Part shown: piece by piece, positions 47,046 through 58,963 of the stretch
How the letters are laid out: each line of letters begins with the position of its first letter
How positions within the stretch are numbered: the stretch's first letter is position 1
Assembly: GCA_016873995.1 (NCBI GenBank)
Contig: VGVR01000009.1
Coordinates: 30,321-94,320 of the forward strand
Direction of reading: 5' to 3'
Source: Gemmatimonadota bacterium
GTDB lineage: Bacteria; Gemmatimonadota; Gemmatimonadetes; Longimicrobiales; Gaopeijiaceae
DNA: 64,000 bases
Made by a program: the position numbers and the translations under genes
Notes under the pieces: generated by a model
The model's input: the letters and a program-made list of their open reading frames with translations, nothing else
Told to the model about the DNA's origin: nothing
The model's database searches: none

Positions 47046-48356
47046 TTGGCCTTCGCCCTCTACTGGCAGGGACGCGTTGCGCTCGAGCTCCGGGACTACG
47101 ACGCGGCTCGCCGGGGGCTCGAGGAGTGCCGTGATCTGGGTCAGGAGCTGACGAGTGGACCCGCGGTCGCCCATCCCCTGACCATGCTCGGGCTGCTCGA
47201 GGTACAGCGCGGCGATCTCGCGAGAGCCGGCGCGCAACTCTCGCAGAGCCTGCGGCTTCACCTCGAGAACGGGGACTACCTCGGCTGCATCTGGTCGCTC
47301 GAGGGGTTGGCCCAGCTCGCCGATCGAAACGGGGAGCCCGAGCGCGCGACCAGACTGCTCGCCGCCTCGGGAGCGGAGCGGGAGCGCCTCGGAACCGGCT
47401 GGTCGCGGCGTGAGCGAGCGGACGCCGACGCATTGAAGGCGCGCCTTCACGGGGCACTTGGTGATGCATCCTTCGGATCCGCTTGGGCAACGGGCTCGAG
47501 CATGAGCTTGCCGGAGGTGGTTCGCCTGGATCTCGAGCACTCCGTAGTTCCCGTGGCAGACGGTGACGGCCAGCCGCGCGAGGTACGCCCTACGCCGAAC
47601 CTGGCTGCGCTGCGCCCGAGCCTCGTGGTGCGCGCCTTGGGCGAGCTGCGTGTCGAGCTCGATGGTCGCGAGCTCCCGCGCACGGCCTGGTCCTCCGCGC
47701 GCGCGAAAGAACTGCTGCTCCTTCTCTTGTGCCATCCTGCCGGGCGGACGCGAGAGCAGGTGGGGGTCGCACTCTGGCCGGAGGCGTCCAGTGAGCAGCT
47801 CCGCAACAGCTTCCACGTGACGCTGCACCGGCTCAGGAAGATCCTCGGAGGCCCCGCGTGGGTGGCGCTCGAGGACGACAGGAACGTGATCGAATCCAGT
47901 ACCGTCGACTTCGATGCACTGCGTTTCGAGCAGGAGGTGCCGCCCGCGCTGAAGCGCCTCGCGAGCGCGGGGGACGTCGCTGGCGTCGAGGCACGGCTGG
48001 CTTCGTACGATGGCGACTTCCTGGAGCACGAAACCGCGGGCGAATGGCACCTGGAGCTTCGCGAGAGGCTGCGCTCGATGTACCTCGACGCGCTCTGGAA
48101 GGTGGGCGAGTGGTGGTTCCGCCAGGACAGCTGGTCGGAAGCCGGTGCGGCATTTTGTCGCCTCATCATGCGGGACGGGCTGCACGAGGCGGCGTATCGT
48201 CGACTGATGATCTGCCACGCGAAATTGGGAGAGCGTGCTGAGGCGCTCCTCCTGTGGCGCTGTCTGGAAGCGCTCCTCGAACGCGAGTTGGGGGCCATCC
48301 CTGAGCCGGAAACGAAAGCGCTCTATTTGCGGCTCAAGCGGTCGGAGCCGGTGTGA
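47046..48356 (+). CDS. TPR plus winged-helix/BTAD (SARP-like) regulator, C-terminal part
   Basis: This frame continues the upstream ATPase gene past its TAG; a TTG at 47046 with GGGAGA nine bases upstream could restart translation. It contains TPR helices (residues 1-140), an OmpR/SARP-type winged helix (about 192-268: LVVRALGELRVELDGREL ... SFHVTLHRLRKIL) and a bacterial transcriptional activator (BTAD) domain to the end. In AfsR-type activators these two domains are N-terminal; here they follow the ATPase and TPRs, a permuted order. Whether it is made as a separate protein, by readthrough or not at all is open. Confidence 0.78.
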   Translation: MAFALYWQGRVALELRDYDAARRGLEECRDLGQELTSGPAVAHPLTMLGLLEVQRGDLARAGAQLSQSLRLHLENGDYLGCIWSLEGLAQLADRNGEPERATRLLAASGAERERLGTGWSRRERADADALKARLHGALGDASFGSAWATGSSMSLPEVVRLDLEHSVVPVADGDGQPREVRPTPNLAALRPSLVVRALGELRVELDGRELPRTAWSSARAKELLLLLLCHPAGRTREQVGVALWPEASSEQLRNSFHVTLHRLRKILGGPAWVALEDDRNVIESSTVDFDALRFEQEVPPALKRLASAGDVAGVEARLASYDGDFLEHETAGEWHLELRERLRSMYLDALWKVGEWWFRQDSWSEAGAAFCRLIMRDGLHEAAYRRLMICHAKLGERAEALLLWRCLEALLERELGAIPEPETKALYLRLKRSEPV

Positions 48357-48456
48357 TCGGGCCGCGCGGTGGGGGGGAGGCTCGCTCGACGACATGCGGG
48401 TAGCGAACCGCCCACCGCGGTCGGCACTGGAAGACTTCGGGCGCCCCCACTGATGC

Positions 48457-48491
48457 GGCGGGCCCCGGAGGGGAACCCCTGGGTCCCCGCC
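48457..48491. terminator. GC-rich hairpin between convergent genes
   Basis: GGCGGG pairs with CCCGCC at the base, CCC with GGG in the middle and AGGGG with CCCCT at the top around an AA loop. The hairpin ends at the stop codon of the acetyltransferase gene and is convergent for both neighbours. No T tract. Confidence 0.5.
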
Positions 48492-49181
48492 TACCCTCGA
48501 GCGCGCTGCGCCCGCAAAGCCGACCGCTGCCGTCCCGCAGTGTCGAAGTTCGCCGGATCGAGCCACGCCTCGAACGCGGCGCGCAGCGTCGGCCACTCGT
48601 CGTCGACGATCGAGTACCACGCCGTGTCGCGGCTGCGACCCTTGTAGATGGTGTGCTTGCGGAACGTCCCCTCGTAGACGAACCCGAGACGGTCGGCCGC
48701 GCGGCGTGAGGGCGCGTTCAGGTCGTCGCACTTCCATTCGTAACGCCTGTAGCCGAGCTCGTCGAACGCGCGGCGCATCATCAGATACATCGTCTCGGTG
48801 GCGGCGCGACTGCGGCGGAGGGCCACCGAGTAATGGATGTGGCCCACCTCGATGGTGCCCGTGTCCGGTGTGATGCGCAGGTAGCTCGCGAGTCCCGCGG
48901 GGGTACCGGCCTCGTCGAGGATGGTGTGGAAGAGCGGGTCGTCGGAGGTCGCCAGGCCGTCGAGCCACGCGCGGAGCGCGGCCAGGGTGTCGAACGGTCC
49001 GTAGGGCAGGTAGGTCCAGCCGAGCCCCTCGGTGTCGGCTCGGAACGCGTCGAAGAGCGCCGGCGCGTGGGCGGCCGGATCCAGCGCCACCAGCCGGCAG
49101 TACCGCCCGACCATGGGGTCGCGCGTGGGGCGCGGGCGCGGGCGCCACCCCGTCAGCGACGGACCGACGGGTGGGCGCGTG

Positions 49182-49192
<11 letters not shown>
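48491..49192 (-). CDS. GNAT-family N-acetyltransferase
   Basis: This protein has about 233 residues and the fold of RimJ/RimL-like GNAT enzymes: an N-terminal VGPSLTGWRPRPRP segment, GRYCRLVALDP, then GHIHYS ... RRSRAATETMYLMMRRAF (acetyl-CoA site) and RYEWKCDDLNAPSRRAADRLGF. The segment before GRYCR is seen in relatives, so the GTG at 49192, with GGAG five bases upstream, is preferred over the ATG at 49114. The substrate may be an amino group on a protein, antibiotic or metabolite. Its 5' end overlaps the end of the frameshifted gene upstream by 11 bases. Confidence 0.82.
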
Positions 49193-52074
<2,882 letters not shown>

Positions 52075-52596
52075 GTGTCCGTCCGCCAGATTCGCCTGCT
52101 GGGTGACCCGGTCCTCCGTGAGGAGGCCGAGGAGGTCGTGGCCTACGGGGACGACCTGCGCGCGCTGGTGCGCGACATGTTCGAGACCATGTACCACGAG
52201 GAGGGGATCGGTCTCGCCGCGCCGCAGATCGGCATCGGCAGGCGCGTGATCGTGATCGACCTTCGGCGTGAGGACCACGACGACGAGCCCATGGCCCTCG
52301 TCAACCCGCGGCTGACGTGGACGAGCTCGGAGACGGCCAAGCAAACGGAAGGGTGCCTGAGCATCCCGGGCCTGGAGGAGGTCGTCGAGCGGCCCGCGAA
52401 GGTCCGCGTGGAGGCCCACGATCCCGAGGGCGTGCGCATCGATCTCCTCGCCGAGGATCTGCTCGCGCGGGCGCTCCAGCACGAGATCGACCACCTCGAC
52501 GGCGTGCTCTTTTTCGACCGCGTGAGCGCGCTGAAGCGGCGTATGCTGCTCAAGAAGTGGAAGAAGCTCGAGAAAGAGGCCGAGAAGGAGGCGTGA
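52075..52596 (+). CDS. def: peptide deformylase
   Basis: This 173-residue metalloenzyme removes the formyl group from new proteins. All three motifs are present: GIGLAAPQIG, EGCLSIPG (metal Cys) and QHEIDHLDG (metal His residues and catalytic Glu). The GTG start immediately follows the yajC stop. fmt, whose product adds the formyl group to initiator tRNA, follows after 7 bases, the usual def-fmt pairing. Confidence 0.97.
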   Translation: MSVRQIRLLGDPVLREEAEEVVAYGDDLRALVRDMFETMYHEEGIGLAAPQIGIGRRVIVIDLRREDHDDEPMALVNPRLTWTSSETAKQTEGCLSIPGLEEVVERPAKVRVEAHDPEGVRIDLLAEDLLARALQHEIDHLDGVLFFDRVSALKRRMLLKKWKKLEKEAEKEA

Positions 52597-52603
52597 GGTC
52601 CAG

Positions 52604-53536
52604 GTGAGGATCCTCTTCTGGGGCACGCCCGAGTTCGCGGTGCCGTCGCTGCGGGCGCTCGATGACGAGGGCTTCGACATCGTGGGAGTCGTCTCACAGC
52701 CTGACCGGCCCGCAGGGCGGGGACGCGTACCGCGCGCCTCGGCGGTGAAATCCTTGGCGCTCGACCTGGGCCTGGAGGTGCTGACGCCGGAGTCGCCGCG
52801 AGAGCCCGGCTTCGTCGATCGCATCCGTGATCTCGAGCCGGACCTGTCCGTGGTCGTGGCCTATGGCCACATCCTTTCCACAGAGCTGCTCGAGACGCCG
52901 CGCATGGGCTCGATCAACGTGCACGCCTCGCTGTTGCCTGAGCTGCGCGGGGCGGCACCGATCAACTGGGCGATCGCGCGTGGCCACGACACGACCGGCG
53001 TGACCATCATGCGCATGGTACGAGCGATGGATGCCGGCGCGATCATCCACCAAGTGGAAGAGCCGATCCTCTCGGACGAGACGGCCTCCGAGCTCTCGGT
53101 ACGCCTCTCCGAGCTGGGTGCGGAGGCGCTCGTCGAGGCCGTGGCGCTTCTAGCCGAAGGGGCCGCGGAGGAACGGGAGCAGGACCACGCCGCGGCGACG
53201 TTCGCGCCGAAGGTCGACCGCGAGACGGCGCACGTCGACTGGAGCCGGGCAGCGAGTGAGATAGCGTGGCATATACGCGCCATGGACGAGGTACCGGGCG
53301 CCTGGTCCACGCTCGCGGGGGAGCCGGTGAAGCTGTTCCGCCCGTCCGTGGAGCCGGCTGAGGGCGCGGCCGTCGCGCCCGGCACGATCGTACAGGCGAA
53401 CGGCGGCTTGGTGGTCGCAACCGGCGGCAGCGGGACCGTGCGCCTCGCCGAGGTGCAGCCCTCCGGCGGACGCCGCATGGGGGCGTCCGACTGGATCCGC
53501 GGCCGGCGCGTCGACGCGGGCGCTCGCTTCGGGTGA
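52604..53536 (+). CDS. fmt: methionyl-tRNA formyltransferase
   Basis: This 310-residue enzyme formylates Met-tRNA for translation start. The N-terminal formyltransferase domain has FWGTPEFAVPSLRAL, the folate-site SLLPELRGAAPINWAI and GVTIMRM; the C-terminal OB-like domain begins near TVQANGG-type sequence around residue 260. The start is GTG. It overlaps the next gene by GTGA. Confidence 0.95.
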   Translation: MRILFWGTPEFAVPSLRALDDEGFDIVGVVSQPDRPAGRGRVPRASAVKSLALDLGLEVLTPESPREPGFVDRIRDLEPDLSVVVAYGHILSTELLETPRMGSINVHASLLPELRGAAPINWAIARGHDTTGVTIMRMVRAMDAGAIIHQVEEPILSDETASELSVRLSELGAEALVEAVALLAEGAAEEREQDHAAATFAPKVDRETAHVDWSRAASEIAWHIRAMDEVPGAWSTLAGEPVKLFRPSVEPAEGAAVAPGTIVQANGGLVVATGGSGTVRLAEVQPSGGRRMGASDWIRGRRVDAGARFG

Positions 53537-54162
53537 GCCTGCCCCGCCTGCACGTCGTCACCGACGACTCGATGCTCTCACGCGGGGGCTTCGAGTCGAG
53601 GGCGGTGGCGGTGCTGGAGGCGGGGGGCCCTGGCGTCGCGCTCCACCTGCGCGGTCCTCACACCGACGGCGCGACGCTCTTCCGGCTCGCGTCCGAGCTG
53701 CTGCCGCGGGCGCGCTCAGCCGGCTCGCTCCTCTTGGTGAACGACCGCGTCGACGTCGTGCTGGTGGCCGGCGTCGACGGCGTGCACGTAGGGGCCCGTT
53801 CCCTCGGCGTACGCGTCGCGCGCTCGCTCCTCGGTCCCGAGGCCTGGCTCGGAGCCTCGGTGCACGACGCCGGCGGAGCCTTGGCGGCGCAGGCGGAAGG
53901 CGCAGATTACGCCTTCCTGGGTACGATATTCGACACGCCGACCCACCCAGATCGGAGAGGCATGGGGCTGGTGGGACTGGCGGCGACGACCGGTGGGGTG
54001 AGTCGGCTGCCGCTCGTCGCCATCGGCGGCATCGACCCGGCCCGGGTGCAGGACGTGCTCGGAGCCGGCGCGTACGGCGTGGCGGTGGTGCGTGGCGTTT
54101 GGGACGCCCGCGACCCGGCGGTGGCGGTGCGCCGGTACTTGGAGGCGATGGAGACGACATGA
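53533..54162 (+). CDS. TenI/ThiE-family thiamin protein, more likely thiazole tautomerase
   Basis: This 209-residue TIM barrel matches the ThiE/TenI family: LHVVTDDS, NDRVDVVLVAGVDGVHVG, GASVHDAGGALAAQAEGADYAFLGTIFDT and VAIGGID. The ThiE phosphate/magnesium signature after GVHxG is lost (GVHVGARSL instead of a QDD-type motif), and the IFDT segment resembles TenI, which isomerises the thiazole made by ThiG. The adjacent thiS and thiG support TenI. A divergent ThiE remains possible. GTG start overlaps fmt; TGA overlaps thiS (ATGA). Confidence 0.75.
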   Translation: MSLPRLHVVTDDSMLSRGGFESRAVAVLEAGGPGVALHLRGPHTDGATLFRLASELLPRARSAGSLLLVNDRVDVVLVAGVDGVHVGARSLGVRVARSLLGPEAWLGASVHDAGGALAAQAEGADYAFLGTIFDTPTHPDRRGMGLVGLAATTGGVSRLPLVAIGGIDPARVQDVLGAGAYGVAVVRGVWDARDPAVAVRRYLEAMETT

Positions 54163-54404
54163 GCGCGACAGTCAGCACCTCAGCCAATCGTAGTCAGGCG
54201 ACGATCACCATCCGGCTCAACGGAAAGAGCCGTGAGGTGCGCGACGGACTCACGGTCCGCTCGCTGCTCGAGGAACTCGAGCTGCACCCGGGCATGGTCG
54301 TGGTCGAGCTGAACCGCGACATCCTGGAGCGCGACCGCTACGCCGACGTGCGCGTGCGTGACGGAGACTCGCTCGAGCTCGTGCACTTCGTGGGGGGAGG
54401 CTGA
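54159..54404 (+). CDS. thiS: sulfur-carrier protein ThiS
   Basis: This 81-residue ubiquitin-like protein has a short Ser/Thr-rich N-terminal tail, then [12 protein letters not shown] ... [13 protein letters not shown] core, and ends in the essential Gly-Gly (HFVGGG). Its C-terminus becomes a thiocarboxylate that donates sulfur for the thiazole. It overlaps the upstream TenI/ThiE gene by ATGA and precedes thiG by one base. Confidence 0.93.
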   Translation: MSATVSTSANRSQATITIRLNGKSREVRDGLTVRSLLEELELHPGMVVVELNRDILERDRYADVRVRDGDSLELVHFVGGG

Positions 54405-54405
54405 G

Positions 54406-55218
54406 ATGACTCCTCCTTCCGCCACGCTTGCCGCCGCCGCCGCGCTCGATCGTCCCTTGGTGATCGGGGGCGTGGAGTTCACCTCCCGGCTGATCGTCGG
54501 CACTGGCAAGTACAAGACCAACCAGGTGATGGTGGATGCCATCCGCGCGTCGGGGGCCGAGATGGTCACGGTCGCTGTGCGGCGCGTCGACTTGGACCGC
54601 ACCAAGGAGGAGGCGATCCTCCACCACCTCGACCCGAGCGAGTTCTTCCTCCTGGCGAACACCGCCGGATGCTATACGGCCGAAGATGCGATTCGCTACG
54701 CACGCCTCGCCCGCGCCGCCGGCTTCAACGAGTTCGTGAAGCTCGAGGTGATCGGCGACGAGACCACGCTCCTTCCCGACGTGCACGCCACGCTCGAGGC
54801 GGCGCGTACGCTGGCCGGCGAGGGCTTCAAGGTGATGGCATACACCAACGACGACCTCATCACCGCGCTGCGTCTGGAGGATGCCGGCTGCGTGGCGGTC
54901 ATGCCGCTCGCGAGCCCGATCGGAAGCGGGCTCGGCGTCGTGAACCCGTACTTCATCCGCGAGATCAAGCGGCGGCTGGAAGTGCCCGTCATCGTGGACG
55001 CCGGCGTCGGCACCGCGTCGGACGCGTGTGTGACCATGGAGCAGGGCGTGGACGGCGTGCTCATGAACACCGCCCTGGCGGCCGCGGACGATCCGGTGCG
55101 CATGTCGCACGCCATGCGGCACGCGGTGCTCGCCGGTCGCCTCGCCTTCCTGGCGGGACGCATGCCGGCTCGCGAGATCGCCGTGCCGTCGTCTCCCACG
55201 CGCGGGATGCTCGACTGA
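54406..55218 (+). CDS. thiG: thiazole synthase
   Basis: This 270-residue TIM barrel forms the thiazole phosphate from deoxyxylulose phosphate, dehydroglycine or iminoacetate and ThiS thiocarboxylate. The Schiff-base Lys is in [11 protein letters not shown], and [26 protein letters not shown] and [11 protein letters not shown] are family signatures. It follows thiS by one base. Its TGA probably overlaps a CTG start of rsmB. The enzyme that makes dehydroglycine (ThiO or ThiH) is not in the window. Confidence 0.96.
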   Translation: MTPPSATLAAAAALDRPLVIGGVEFTSRLIVGTGKYKTNQVMVDAIRASGAEMVTVAVRRVDLDRTKEEAILHHLDPSEFFLLANTAGCYTAEDAIRYARLARAAGFNEFVKLEVIGDETTLLPDVHATLEAARTLAGEGFKVMAYTNDDLITALRLEDAGCVAVMPLASPIGSGLGVVNPYFIREIKRRLEVPVIVDAGVGTASDACVTMEQGVDGVLMNTALAAADDPVRMSHAMRHAVLAGRLAFLAGRMPAREIAVPSSPTRGMLD

Positions 55219-56531
55219 GTCGAGGCTCGCCACCCAGTCCCGGACGGGTCGCTTCGCTGCGCGCACGGCTGCAGGCCGAGAGCGGCAGACGTCTCGACCG
55301 CGCGTTCGCGGAGGCCGCAGCCGCGCTCGATGCCCGCGAGCGCGCGGCCGCGCACGAGTTGACCTACGGCGTCACGCGTCTGCGCGGACGGCTCGACCAC
55401 CTCATCTCCCTACGCCTTCACCTGGGGCTCGCCGACGTCGACCCCACCGTGCTCGAGGTCCTGCGGCTGGGAGCGTATCAGCTGCTCTACATGGGTGGCG
55501 TGCCTGCCTACGCCGCGGTGTCGGAGGCCGTCGAGCTGGTGCGCCAGGAGGTAGGCCCGGCCCCCACGGGTCTGGTGAACGCCGTGCTGAGGGGGGTCGG
55601 CAAGGCAGGAGACGGTGCCGCGCACTTTCCCGGCGCCGATGCCGATCCCCTCGGCTACCTGGCGACCTGGGGCTCGCACCCGCGTTGGCTCCTCGAGCGC
55701 TGGCTCGTGCGCTGGGGTCCCAGCGGCGTCCGCTCGCTCGTCGAGGCCGACAACCGCCGCCCCGCGACCTATCTGCTTCCGCTCGACCGGCCGCCTGCTG
55801 ACGCGGTGTCAGCGCTGGCGGCGCAAGGGCTGGAAGCCGAGCCGGTCGGCGAGGGAACCGCGTGCGTGCGTCTCGCCGATGGCGTGTCGCCGCCGGCCGC
55901 GCTCGTCGCCCTCCCGCGCTCGATCGTCCAAGATCCTGCGTCCAACCTCGTGAGCCGCTATGCAGATGTTCCCAGGGGCACGAAGGTTGCAGACCTTTGT
56001 GCGGCCCCGGGCGGGAAGGTGCTCGCCGTCGCGGATCGCCCCGTCTATACTCTGGCTGCCGACCGCTCGGAACCGCGTCTGCTCATGGTCAAGGAAAACG
56101 CCCGTCGCGTGGGGCGCCCGCTCGGGCTGGTCGTGGCTGATGCCCTCCGACCGCCGCTCCGTGACATGGACGTGATCCTGCTCGATGCGCCCTGCTCGGG
56201 CACGGGAACGCTCGCCCGCCGCCCCGATGCGCGCTGGCGGCTCGCACCCGAGTCGATTAGCGGGTTGGTGGACGTGCAGCGCGAGATGCTCGCAGCCGCC
56301 GCTGGCTGCGTGCGGCCTGGGGGGCTGCTCGTCTATTCCACCTGCTCGCTCGAGAGCGAGGAGAACGAGGGGCAGATCGAGGCGTTCCTGGAGCGCCGCC
56401 CCGACTTCCGCGTCGAAGCCACCGACGCCGTGCCGGCGCGCTACCTCGATGCGTCGGGACGTCTCTGCGTGACGCCGCAGGCGACCGGGTTCGACGGCGC
56501 GTTTGCCGCTCGACTGAGGCGGGTCGCATGA
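55215..56531 (+). CDS. rsmB: 16S rRNA (cytosine-C5) methyltransferase RsmB, probable CTG start
   Basis: This protein of about 438 residues has an N-terminal NusB-like RNA-binding domain ([25 protein letters not shown]) and a C-terminal Rossmann domain with DLCAAPGGK (motif I), [20 protein letters not shown] and [12 protein letters not shown], which carry the two catalytic cysteines. No ATG, GTG or TTG lies at a suitable place. CTG at 55215 gives the expected N-terminus and a 4-nt CTGA overlap with thiG, matching the style of the operon. The TGA overlaps the next ATG. Confidence 0.88.
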   Translation: MSRGSPPSPGRVASLRARLQAESGRRLDRAFAEAAAALDARERAAAHELTYGVTRLRGRLDHLISLRLHLGLADVDPTVLEVLRLGAYQLLYMGGVPAYAAVSEAVELVRQEVGPAPTGLVNAVLRGVGKAGDGAAHFPGADADPLGYLATWGSHPRWLLERWLVRWGPSGVRSLVEADNRRPATYLLPLDRPPADAVSALAAQGLEAEPVGEGTACVRLADGVSPPAALVALPRSIVQDPASNLVSRYADVPRGTKVADLCAAPGGKVLAVADRPVYTLAADRSEPRLLMVKENARRVGRPLGLVVADALRPPLRDMDVILLDAPCSGTGTLARRPDARWRLAPESISGLVDVQREMLAAAAGCVRPGGLLVYSTCSLESEENEGQIEAFLERRPDFRVEATDAVPARYLDASGRLCVTPQATGFDGAFAARLRRVA

Positions 56532-57355
56532 AGCTCGGGGGTTCGCTGGAGCGTAGTCGCGGGCGCGGCCGTTGGCTGCGTCGGCGCGCCGAGGGCGAGG
56601 GACCTCTGTTCCCTCGGCTGGAGCGCGAGCTCATGTGGAAGGTGGGCGCTCTCGTGCTCGGGGGATGGGTCGTGGGCTACCTCTTTTCGACGCGCGTGCT
56701 CTTTCCCGCGCCGCCGCCGCCGCGGGATCTGGTGGAGGTGCCGGATGTGCACGGCCTCGGGCTGGCCAGCGCGAGCGAGCAGCTCCAGGGAGCGGGGCTC
56801 GTGCTCGGGGGAGTGGACTCCTTGCTCCATCCTTCCGTGCCGGCGGAGGTCATTCTCGGCCAATCGCCGCTGCCGGGGCAGGTCGCGCGACCCGGGAGCG
56901 AGGTGCGCGTCACGATCAGTCTGGGCCCCCAGCGGCGGTCGGTGCCCGACGTGCTCGGGCTATCGGAGGACCGGGCGCGCATCGTACTCGAGACGAGCGG
57001 GTTCCTGGTGCGCACCGATACGGCCGAGTCGGAGGAGGCGAGAGGGCGCATCATCGAGGTCACTCCCGCCCCCGGTCAGCAGGTTACGCTCCCCGGGCAG
57101 GTCCGCCTGGTGGTGAGCATGGGGCCCCCGGTCGTCACCATGCCACTCGTCTTGGGCCTCGAGGAGTTGGCCGCCGTCGCCATGCTCGATAGCCTCGGAC
57201 TGGTCGTGGCGGACGTCGAAGAAGTCTTTCGGTTCGGGCGCGACCAAGGCATCGTCGTGGAGCAGGAGCCGGCCTCGGACACGGAGCTACAACGGGGCGG
57301 CGAGGTACGCCTGAAAGTGGGACGCCGCGGGCTCGAGCGAGGGAACAATGAATAG
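56528..57355 (+). CDS. membrane-anchored PASTA-domain protein
   Basis: This 275-residue protein has a basic cytoplasmic N-terminus (residues 1-35), one transmembrane helix (about 39-60) and three extracytoplasmic PASTA domains, seen as VEVPDVHGLGL, SVPDVLGLSEDRA and TMPLVLGLEELAA with intervening GQSPLPGQ and PAPGQQV turns. PASTA domains bind peptidoglycan precursors in Ser/Thr kinases and PBPs, but here no kinase or transpeptidase domain is attached. It overlaps rsmB by ATGA. A cell-wall sensing or structural role is inferred. Confidence 0.88.
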   Translation: MKLGGSLERSRGRGRWLRRRAEGEGPLFPRLERELMWKVGALVLGGWVVGYLFSTRVLFPAPPPPRDLVEVPDVHGLGLASASEQLQGAGLVLGGVDSLLHPSVPAEVILGQSPLPGQVARPGSEVRVTISLGPQRRSVPDVLGLSEDRARIVLETSGFLVRTDTAESEEARGRIIEVTPAPGQQVTLPGQVRLVVSMGPPVVTMPLVLGLEELAAVAMLDSLGLVVADVEEVFRFGRDQGIVVEQEPASDTELQRGGEVRLKVGRRGLERGNNE

Positions 57356-57406
57356 TCAGATCCGTAGCAATGCGGGCGATCCCCCGAGCCCGTCGTCGCG
57401 ACTGCC

Positions 57407-57979
57407 ATGAAGCGGACCAACCCAGCCAAGTCGCCGTACTTCTGGGCGATCGTTGCGGGTGCAATGCTGGTGCTCGTGGCTTGGATGGGGCGCGAGAGCT
57501 ACCGGCCGGTGATCACGGGCGCCGCAGCCCCCGCGTTCACGGTAACGACGCTGGATGGTGGGACGGCGAGCCTCTCCGACTACGCGGGCAAGGTCGTGCT
57601 GCTGAACATCTGGGCGACCTGGTGCCTGCCGTGCCGGGAGGAGATGCCGTCCATGGAGCGTCTCTATCAGTCGTTCAAGAAGGACGGCGGGGCTGAGGAC
57701 TTCGAGATCCTCGCGGTGAGCATCGACGCACCCATCGGCCAACGCGACTCGTCCGGGAATATCGGCGGTGACCTGGCCGCGTTCGCCGATGAGTACGGGC
57801 TCACGTTCCCGATCATGCACGACCCATCGGGCGACATCCGCTTCACGTATCAGACGACGGGCGTGCCCGAGTCGTTCGTCATCGGGCGGGACGGCATCAT
57901 CATCAAGAAGGTCGCCGGGCCCACCGAATGGGACAACGAGGTCAACAAGGAGTTGGTGCGCCGGCTCCTCGAAGGATAG
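57407..57979 (+). CDS. TlpA/ResA-type membrane-bound thioredoxin
   Basis: This 190-residue protein has an N-terminal membrane anchor (about residues 11-27) and a periplasmic thioredoxin fold with Cys73-Leu-Pro-Cys76 in ATWCLPCREE and the cis-Pro region TTGVPESFVIG. It fits the TlpA/ResA/CcmG group that reduces disulfides in the envelope, for example in cytochrome c maturation. The c-type haem protein at 6.3 kb would need such a factor, but no ccm genes are in view. It lies 51 bases after the PASTA gene. Confidence 0.87.
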   Translation: MKRTNPAKSPYFWAIVAGAMLVLVAWMGRESYRPVITGAAAPAFTVTTLDGGTASLSDYAGKVVLLNIWATWCLPCREEMPSMERLYQSFKKDGGAEDFEILAVSIDAPIGQRDSSGNIGGDLAAFADEYGLTFPIMHDPSGDIRFTYQTTGVPESFVIGRDGIIIKKVAGPTEWDNEVNKELVRRLLEG

Positions 57980-57988
57980 AAGCGGGCG

Positions 57989-58963
57989 ATGGCGAGCGCT
58001 CCGCGTGTGCTCCTGCACAACTGGCACCTCAAGCTCGCCGCGCTCGGCCTCTCCATCCTCCTCTGGGCGCTCGTGCAGACCGAGCCCCTCAGCCAGGAGA
58101 CCTTCGCCGCCGTTCCGGTGGTCGTCGAGGTGCTCGACTCGTCCTGGACCACGGCGCGGGCGCCTACGCCCGCCACGGTCGACCTCCGTCTCGGGGGCCC
58201 GGCGCGTGAAATCATCCGCCTCGCGCGCGACGGCGCGGTGCTCAGGGTCCCCGTCTCCTCGGTGGGCTCGCGCGACACGGTGATCGCGCTCCAGCGCGAG
58301 TGGGTCGACCTCGGGCAGCGCGCCGGCGTGACCGTGGAGTCGCTGTCGCCGCTCACGATCGAAGTGGGGTTCGAGCCCGCGACGACCAGGAGCGTGCGGG
58401 TGTGGACGCCCGTGCGGGGCAGGCTGCCGGAGAGTCTCGCGCTCTCCAGCCCACTCGCCATCAGCCCGACCACCGTGGACGTGCGAGGGCCGCTCGGGCA
58501 GGTGCGCGATCTCGACTCGATTCCGCTGGTCTCGCTGGACCTGGACGGCGTGCGCGAGTCGGGCTCATTCGAGCTGGCCATCGATACTGCCGGACTCGGA
58601 GGCGCGACTGTGCGGCCCGCGAGCGTCATGGTCGGCGTGCGCGTCGAGCCGATCGTGGAGCGCATGCTCGAGGCGGTGGCCGTGCGGGCCGAGGCGCCCG
58701 CAGGGGAGCCCCGCGCGGTCGTGACGCCGGCAACCGTCCAGCTGCGCCTGGAGGGCGCGAGCACGTTGGTGACCGGGATCGACCTGTCGCTCGTGAGGAT
58801 CGTGGTGCGACCCGAGGCGCTCCGCGACCTCGCCACGGGAGAGACGCGGCGCGTGCCGCTGGCCGTGGAAGGGGTGCCACCGTTGGTCGCAGCCTACCCG
58901 GAGGTGGACGCCGTGACCGCCAGGCGCGCCGGCGGCGCGCCCGGAGGCGGAGGGGGGCTTTGA
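57989..58963 (+). CDS. YbbR-like-domain protein
   Basis: This 324-residue protein has one N-terminal transmembrane helix (HLKLAALGLSILLWALVQ, about residues 13-30) and repeated YbbR-like beta modules (for example VPVVVEVLDSSWT, RSVRVWTPVRGRLPES, STTVDVRGPLGQV-like segments), ending in a Gly-rich tail. In other bacteria YbbR (CdaR) regulates the diadenylate cyclase CdaA, but no cdaA gene is beside it here. Its TGA overlaps the tsaD start (TTGA). Confidence 0.8.
   Translation: MASAPRVLLHNWHLKLAALGLSILLWALVQTEPLSQETFAAVPVVVEVLDSSWTTARAPTPATVDLRLGGPAREIIRLARDGAVLRVPVSSVGSRDTVIALQREWVDLGQRAGVTVESLSPLTIEVGFEPATTRSVRVWTPVRGRLPESLALSSPLAISPTTVDVRGPLGQVRDLDSIPLVSLDLDGVRESGSFELAIDTAGLGGATVRPASVMVGVRVEPIVERMLEAVAVRAEAPAGEPRAVVTPATVQLRLEGASTLVTGIDLSLVRIVVRPEALRDLATGETRRVPLAVEGVPPLVAAYPEVDAVTARRAGGAPGGGGGL

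Noticed and set aside
46533..49148. Long minus-strand frame across the regulator and acetyltransferase region
   Set aside because: It runs antisense to recognisable TPR, winged-helix and BTAD sequence and has no recognisable domain itself.
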